DNA of 23,291 bases, from assembly GCA_003543035.1 (NCBI GenBank), contig DPJL01000019.1, positions 1 through 23,291 on the forward strand, read 5' to 3'. The stretch comes from Micromonosporaceae bacterium (lineage in GTDB: Bacteria; Actinomycetota; Actinomycetes; Mycobacteriales; Micromonosporaceae). The notes under the pieces are model-generated. The model searched no databases. It had not been told where the DNA came from and saw nothing but the letters and a program-made list of their open reading frames with translations. The translations under genes were made by a program, and so were the position numbers. Shown here in pieces: positions 21,673-23,291 of this stretch (position 1 is the stretch's first letter; each line of letters opens with the position of its first letter).

Positions 21673-23291
21673 GTGACAGAGACGCCAGAGGCCTTCGACC
21701 ACGGCCGCATTGAGCCGGTAGGCCTGGAAGTCGAAATGCAGCGGTCCTACCTCGATTACGCGATGAGCGTGATCGTGGGCCGCGCGCTGCCGGATGTGCG
21801 GGACGGCCTCAAGCCGGTACACCGGAAGATCCTCTTCGCCATGTACGACGGCGGTTTCCGCCCCGACCGCGGGTACTTCAAATGTGCCCGCGTCGTCGGC
21901 GAGGTGATGGGTAACTATCACCCGCACGGTGACACCGCGATCTACGACTCGCTGGTCCGCATGGCCCAGCCGTGGAGCCTGCGATATCCATTGATCGATG
22001 GCAATGGAAACTTCGGCTCACCAGGCAATGATCCAGCAGCCGCCATGCGATACACAGAATGTCGCCTATTTCCGCTGGCGATGGAGCTGCTGCGGGACAT
22101 CGATGAGGACTCGGTCGACTTCGTCCCCAACTACGACGGGCGTAACCAGGAGCCGACGATCCTGCCGGCCAGGTTCCCGAACCTGTTGGTCAACGGCTCC
22201 GAGGGCATCGCTGTCGGCATGGCGACCAAGATCCCGCCGCACAACCTGCGCGAGATCGGCGCGGCGGTGCAATGGTGCCTGGATCACCCGGAGGCTGATG
22301 AAGCGGAGACGCTGGAAGCAGCCATCAAGATCGTCAAGGGTCCGGACTTCCCGACTAAGGGTCTGATCGTCGGGACCACGGTCATTGAGGAGGCGTACCG
22401 GACCGGCCGCGGCTCGATCCGGATGCGTGCCGTGGTCGAGGTCGAGGAGGACAAGCGCGGTCGCGCCTGCCTCGTTGTCACCGAGCTGCCCTACCAGGTG
22501 AACCCGGACAACCTCGCCGAGCGGGTCGCCGAGCTGGTCAAGGAAGGCAAGCTGGCCGGCATTGCGGACATCCGCGACGAGTCCAGTGGCCGGACCGGCA
22601 TGCGGCTCATATTGGTGCTCAAGCGCGACGCCGTGGCCAAGGTGGTGCTGAACAACCTCTATAAGCACACCCAGCTGCAAGAGACGTTTGGCGCCAACAT
22701 GTTGGCGCTGGTCGACGGCGTGCCACGCACGCTCAACCTGGCTCAGTTCCTTCGGCATTACGTGGCCCACCAGGTCGAGGTCATCCAGCGCAGGACTGCC
22801 TATCGGCTGCGCAAGGCCGAGGAGCGCGCGCACATCTTGCGCGGTCTGGTCAAGGCGCTCGACGCGCTCGACGAGGTCATCGCCCTCATTCGGCGTTCGC
22901 CCACGGTCGAGGTGGCCCGCACCGGCCTGATCGAGCTGCTCACGATCGATGAGGTCCAAGCGACCGCGATTCTGGACATGCAGCTGCGGCGGCTCGCCGC
23001 ACTGGAACGCCAGAAGATCATCGATGAGTTGGCGAAGATCGAGATCGAGATCGCCGATCTGCAGGACATCCTGGCCAAGCCGGAGCGTCAGCGGAAGATC
23101 ATTTCAGACGAGCTCGGCGAGATCGTGTCCAAGTGGGGCGACGAGCGGCGCACGAAGATCATCCCCTTCGACGGCGAGGTCTCGATGGAAGACCTCATCG
23201 CGCGTGAGGATGTCGTCGTCACGATCACTCGCACCGGGTACGCCAAACGGACCAAGGCAGATCTCTACCGTTCGCAGAAGCGCGGCGGCAA
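21673..23291 (+). CDS. gyrA: DNA gyrase subunit A (partial, runs off the window)
   Basis: The first 539 residues of the breakage-reunion subunit of gyrase; the C-terminal beta-pinwheel domain lies outside. The winged-helix region contains R-A-L-P-D-V-R-D-G-L-K-P-V-H-R (37-51), the quinolone-determining loop H-P-H-G-D-T-A-I-Y-D (83-92) and the catalytic tyrosine Y127 in A-A-M-R-Y-T-E-C-R. By alignment to E. coli, the Ser83 position is threonine (T88) and Asp87 is D92. A coiled-coil segment rich in charged residues follows after about 360. The GTG has an AAGGA Shine-Dalgarno (21660-21664). It is very likely cotranscribed with gyrB. Confidence 0.97.
   Translation, partial: MTETPEAFDHGRIEPVGLEVEMQRSYLDYAMSVIVGRALPDVRDGLKPVHRKILFAMYDGGFRPDRGYFKCARVVGEVMGNYHPHGDTAIYDSLVRMAQPWSLRYPLIDGNGNFGSPGNDPAAAMRYTECRLFPLAMELLRDIDEDSVDFVPNYDGRNQEPTILPARFPNLLVNGSEGIAVGMATKIPPHNLREIGAAVQWCLDHPEADEAETLEAAIKIVKGPDFPTKGLIVGTTVIEEAYRTGRGSIRMRAVVEVEEDKRGRACLVVTELPYQVNPDNLAERVAELVKEGKLAGIADIRDESSGRTGMRLILVLKRDAVAKVVLNNLYKHTQLQETFGANMLALVDGVPRTLNLAQFLRHYVAHQVEVIQRRTAYRLRKAEERAHILRGLVKALDALDEVIALIRRSPTVEVARTGLIELLTIDEVQATAILDMQLRRLAALERQKIIDELAKIEIEIADLQDILAKPERQRKIISDELGEIVSKWGDERRTKIIPFDGEVSMEDLIAREDVVVTITRTGYAKRTKADLYRSQKRGG

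Noticed and set aside
1..23291. CRISPR arrays, insertion sequences, prophage genes, tRNA or rRNA genes
   Set aside because: I looked for regularly spaced repeats, transposase motifs, terminal inverted repeats and tRNA-like cloverleaf arms on both strands and saw none that could be supported.

Overview
The window is the origin-of-replication neighbourhood of a GC-rich actinomycete chromosome. The gene order dnaA-dnaN-gnd-recF-dciA-(two extra genes)-gyrB-gyrA to the right, and rpmH-rnpA-yidD-yidC-jag-rsmG-parA-parB to the left, is the conserved actinobacterial oriC block. The small 6-phosphogluconate dehydrogenase between dnaN and recF, the DUF721/DciA gene after recF and frequent GTG starts fit this. 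The aminotransferase, D-Ala-D-Ala ligase and HIT-like genes beyond parAB suggest Pseudonocardiales or a related order, but only weakly.

Layout: 1-1744 holds the end of a PLP aminotransferase, a D-alanine--D-alanine ligase and a convergent HIT-like gene. 1745-2862 has no gene, but 1804-2189 mixes DnaA boxes with three parS sites. 2863-5025 is an accessory pocket with a CadD-type transporter, a VOC-domain protein and a PfkB sugar kinase bracketed by two parS sites. 5026-6268 has no convincing gene. 6269-8681 is parAB, with one parS inside the apparent parB terminator and one inside the parA coding region. 9039-11983 is the leftward operon rpmH-rnpA-yidD-yidC-jag-rsmG. 11984-12555 is the dnaA upstream region, with DnaA boxes, a 33-codon upstream ORF overlapping dnaA and a long inverted repeat. 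12556-14112 is dnaA, and 14113-14689 is oriC proper. 14690-18291 is dnaN-gnd-recF-dciA. 18399-19385 carries a SnoaL-like gene and an unknown gene. 19677 onward is gyrB and a truncated gyrA.

How the parts work together: DnaA opens oriC, and DciA helps place the replicative helicase. DnaN clamps the polymerase, RecF assists gap repair, and gyrase relieves supercoils. ParB loads on seven parS sites, all left of oriC, and ParA moves the origin region. From rpmH leftward to parB, and from dnaA rightward, genes are transcribed away from oriC, co-directionally with replication.

The core genes are ordinary. The unusual signals are in the non-coding DNA: DnaA boxes far from oriC (one cluster with parS, one between gyrB and gyrA), a parS forming the stem of a predicted terminator, parS sites read in the same frame inside two genes, and an upstream ORF plus hairpin before dnaA. 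ParA also has a very long N-terminal linker. None of this was tested by database search.
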